NCBI GenBank assembly: GCA_020352495.1
Contig: CP070677.1
Coordinates: forward strand, 3,536,421 to 3,583,308
Reading direction: 5' to 3'
Source: Candidatus Latescibacterota bacterium
Lineage (GTDB): Bacteria; Krumholzibacteriota; Krumholzibacteriia; WVZY01
DNA: 46,888 nucleotides
The notes beneath the pieces were generated by a model, which ran no database searches, had not been told where the DNA came from, and saw only the letters and a program-made list of their open reading frames with translations. The translations under genes and the position numbers were made by a program. Shown here piece after piece: positions 45,432-46,888 of this stretch. Every line of letters begins with the position of its first letter. The stretch's first letter is position 1.

Positions 45432-46310
45432 ATGGACTTTCAGGGGACGTACACCGCGATGGTGACGCCCTTCCGAGACCGTGTTTTAGACATCGAAGCC
45501 TATAGGGAGCTGTTGAACCGTCAAAGATCCGCGCGGGTTGCTGGGGTCGTCCCGTGTGGCTGTACCGGCGAGGCGGCGACGCTCGACGAGAACGAGCGGA
45601 AGCGGTTGCTTAGCACGGCGCTCGAAGCGGTTGGCGACTCGATGCAGGTCGTCCCAGGAACCGGGTCGAACTCGACGGAGACAGCCATAGCGCTCACAAA
45701 GACAGCGGAAATTGAGGGTGCTCACGCAGCGATGCTTATTACGCCCTACTACAACAAGCCCTCACAAGAGGGACTTGTGAAACACTATACGCGCATCGCT
45801 GACGCCACAACCATTCCTCTCGTGTTGTACAACGTCCCAAGCCGCACCGGTGTTACCCTGGCGGCTGAGACGGTGGCCGAGCTTTATTCGACGGGGCGTT
45901 TTGCGGCAATAAAAGAGGCCGGTGGCCGGGTCGATGCCGTCTCCGACTTCTTGTCAAAGAGTTCGATCGTAGTCCTCTCCGGGGACGACTCCTTGACCGT
46001 ACCCATGATGTCGATCGGCGCCAAGGGGGTTGTGTCGGTGGTATCGAATCTGTTTCCTGGAGCGGTCCGCGAGATGGTCGACTTTGCGCTCGAGGGAAAC
46101 TTTAAGCGCGCGTCCGAGATCCATTTCCAACTCTTGCCGGTGATCCGTGCCGCGTTTGTAGAGTCCAACCCGTCACCGATCAAGGCCATGCTCGCGACCC
46201 GAGGTCTGATCGCCAATGAACTCCGGGCGCCATTGGCTCCAGTAAGCGAGACAAGCATGACGGTTGTCCACCGCGCGCTGGAGACCGCTGAAAAGGTTGT
46301 GTCCTCATGA
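45432..46310 (+). CDS. dapA: 4-hydroxy-tetrahydrodipicolinate synthase
   Basis: 292 residues. Condenses pyruvate with aspartate semialdehyde. Schiff-base Lys161 (AAIKEAGGR), Tyr133 (LYNVPSRTG) and Tyr107 (ITPYYNKPSQEG) are all present, as is GCTGEAATL. I start at ATG 45432 because AAGGAG lies eight bases upstream; a GTG at 45423 overlapping the dapF stop is too close to that site. The stop overlaps the dapB ATG (ATGA). Confidence 0.96.
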   Translation: MDFQGTYTAMVTPFRDRVLDIEAYRELLNRQRSARVAGVVPCGCTGEAATLDENERKRLLSTALEAVGDSMQVVPGTGSNSTETAIALTKTAEIEGAHAAMLITPYYNKPSQEGLVKHYTRIADATTIPLVLYNVPSRTGVTLAAETVAELYSTGRFAAIKEAGGRVDAVSDFLSKSSIVVLSGDDSLTVPMMSIGAKGVVSVVSNLFPGAVREMVDFALEGNFKRASEIHFQLLPVIRAAFVESNPSPIKAMLATRGLIANELRAPLAPVSETSMTVVHRALETAEKVVSS

Positions 46311-46888
46311 CAACAAACGACGCCAAGGTGTCGCCGATTTCCATACTGGTCCACGGGGGGACGGGTCGCGTGGGAAGAACGTTTCTCGAGGTGGCCGCAC
46401 AGAGTGAGGGTGTGGAGATACGGGGTATTCTAGATGTCAGACGCCGCGCCAAGACACCGGTAGGTCCCTATCGTTTTTTCCAAACGATCTCGGACGAATC
46501 CCTGGGAGTGGATGTGGTGGTGGATTTTTCGGTTCCCGAGGCACTCGGGCCCCTTGTAGAGGCTCTAAGGGCGGGGGGTGTGCGGCTCGTGTGTGGTACC
46601 ACCGGGCTGGGGTCGGTGGAACGGGGTTTGCTTGAAGCGTATTCTGAGCAATGTGCTGTATTCTACGATGAAAACATGAGTTACGGTGTATCTGTAATGA
46701 AAAGGATGTTGGAGACCGCCGGGCCGTTACTGCGGGGTGTCGCCGACGTCGAAATCATCGAGTTTCACCACCGGGCCAAGCGCGACTATCCGAGCGGGAC
46801 GGCATACGCTCTCTCACGTGTGATCGATCCCGAGGCGGCGCCGGTTTGTGGGAGGGCGCGATCGGACGCGGGCGAGAAGCGACCCATC
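46307..46888 (+). CDS. dapB: 4-hydroxy-tetrahydrodipicolinate reductase, N-terminal part; runs off the window
   Basis: 194 codons visible with no stop. ATG 46307 overlaps the dapA stop by four bases. The N-terminal dinucleotide-binding fold reads ISILVHGGTGRVGRTFLEVA, then VVVDFSVPEALGPLVEAL, VCGTTGLGSVE and ENMSYGVSVMKRML. The substrate-binding motif EFHHRAKRDYPSGTA carries the catalytic His pair and Lys. It reduces the dapA product with NAD(P)H toward diaminopimelate. The gene would end about 60 codons beyond the window. Confidence 0.95.
   Translation, partial: MTTNDAKVSPISILVHGGTGRVGRTFLEVAAQSEGVEIRGILDVRRRAKTPVGPYRFFQTISDESLGVDVVVDFSVPEALGPLVEALRAGGVRLVCGTTGLGSVERGLLEAYSEQCAVFYDENMSYGVSVMKRMLETAGPLLRGVADVEIIEFHHRAKRDYPSGTAYALSRVIDPEAAPVCGRARSDAGEKRPI

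Overview
The window is about 47 kb of chromosomal DNA at roughly 57% GC, almost fully coding, using the standard bacterial code: TAA, TAG and TGA all terminate intact genes here. No 16S rRNA is present, so the taxon cannot be fixed. Several traits point to a Gram-negative lineage of the FCB superphylum or a nearby candidate phylum (Zixibacteria- or Latescibacteria-like): a PorV/PorQ-type outer-membrane beta-barrel protein, a GlmU-like protein with the NTP_transf_4 type of N-terminus, a 30-residue AURKAIP1/COX24-type ribosome-associated peptide, a SecA with the Bacteroidetes-like insertion in its preprotein cross-linking domain, Ig-like (Big_5) and TPR lipoproteins, and two lytic transglycosylases. 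This assignment is inference.

Layout. 1-3.4 kb (minus): a TPR lipoprotein broken by an in-frame TAG, then a slipin/NfeD membrane-protease pair. 3.5-8.1 kb (plus, with one minus tRNA): HNH endonuclease, tRNA-Leu(CAA), tRNA-Ala(GGC), GlmU-like sugar nucleotidyltransferase, a 580-base non-coding stretch, SppA, a leader ORF plus HU, and the AURKAIP1/COX24 peptide. 8.2-14 kb: signalling block of PilZ, a REC-GAF-PAS histidine kinase, an NtrC-type regulator and a second sigma-54 activator with an altered receiver. 14-20 kb: PorV-like protein, MltD-like LysM transglycosylase (minus), GGDEF cyclase and ComEC. 20-25 kb: purN-purC-purH with start/stop overlaps, then guaA. 25-32 kb: Slt-type transglycosylase, a 630-base hairpin-rich non-coding stretch, a TPR protein, a J-domain/TPR protein, a membrane-anchored eight-repeat PQQ-type propeller and a cold-shock protein. 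32-39.6 kb: secA (with an in-frame TAA), smg-topA-trmFO. 39.6-46.9 kb: xerC/D-like recombinase, hslV, hslU, argF, an Ig-like lipoprotein, dapF, dapA and the start of dapB, which runs off the window.

How the genes work together. The envelope theme is strong: two murein transglycosylases, diaminopimelate synthesis (dapF-dapA-dapB), SecA export, SppA and NfeD/slipin membrane proteolysis, and an outer-membrane barrel. The pur-gua run makes IMP and GMP; smg-topA-trmFO-xer-hslVU is a housekeeping run seen in varied form across bacteria. No phage, transposon, CRISPR array or obvious defence island was found.

The most notable observations are the in-frame stop codons in two otherwise intact reading frames (TAA in essential secA, TAG in the TPR lipoprotein), two genes whose promoters sit so close to the ATG that their mRNAs should be leaderless, the J-domain/TPR/membrane-propeller neighbourhood, and two structured intergenic regions that could hold unrecognised RNAs.
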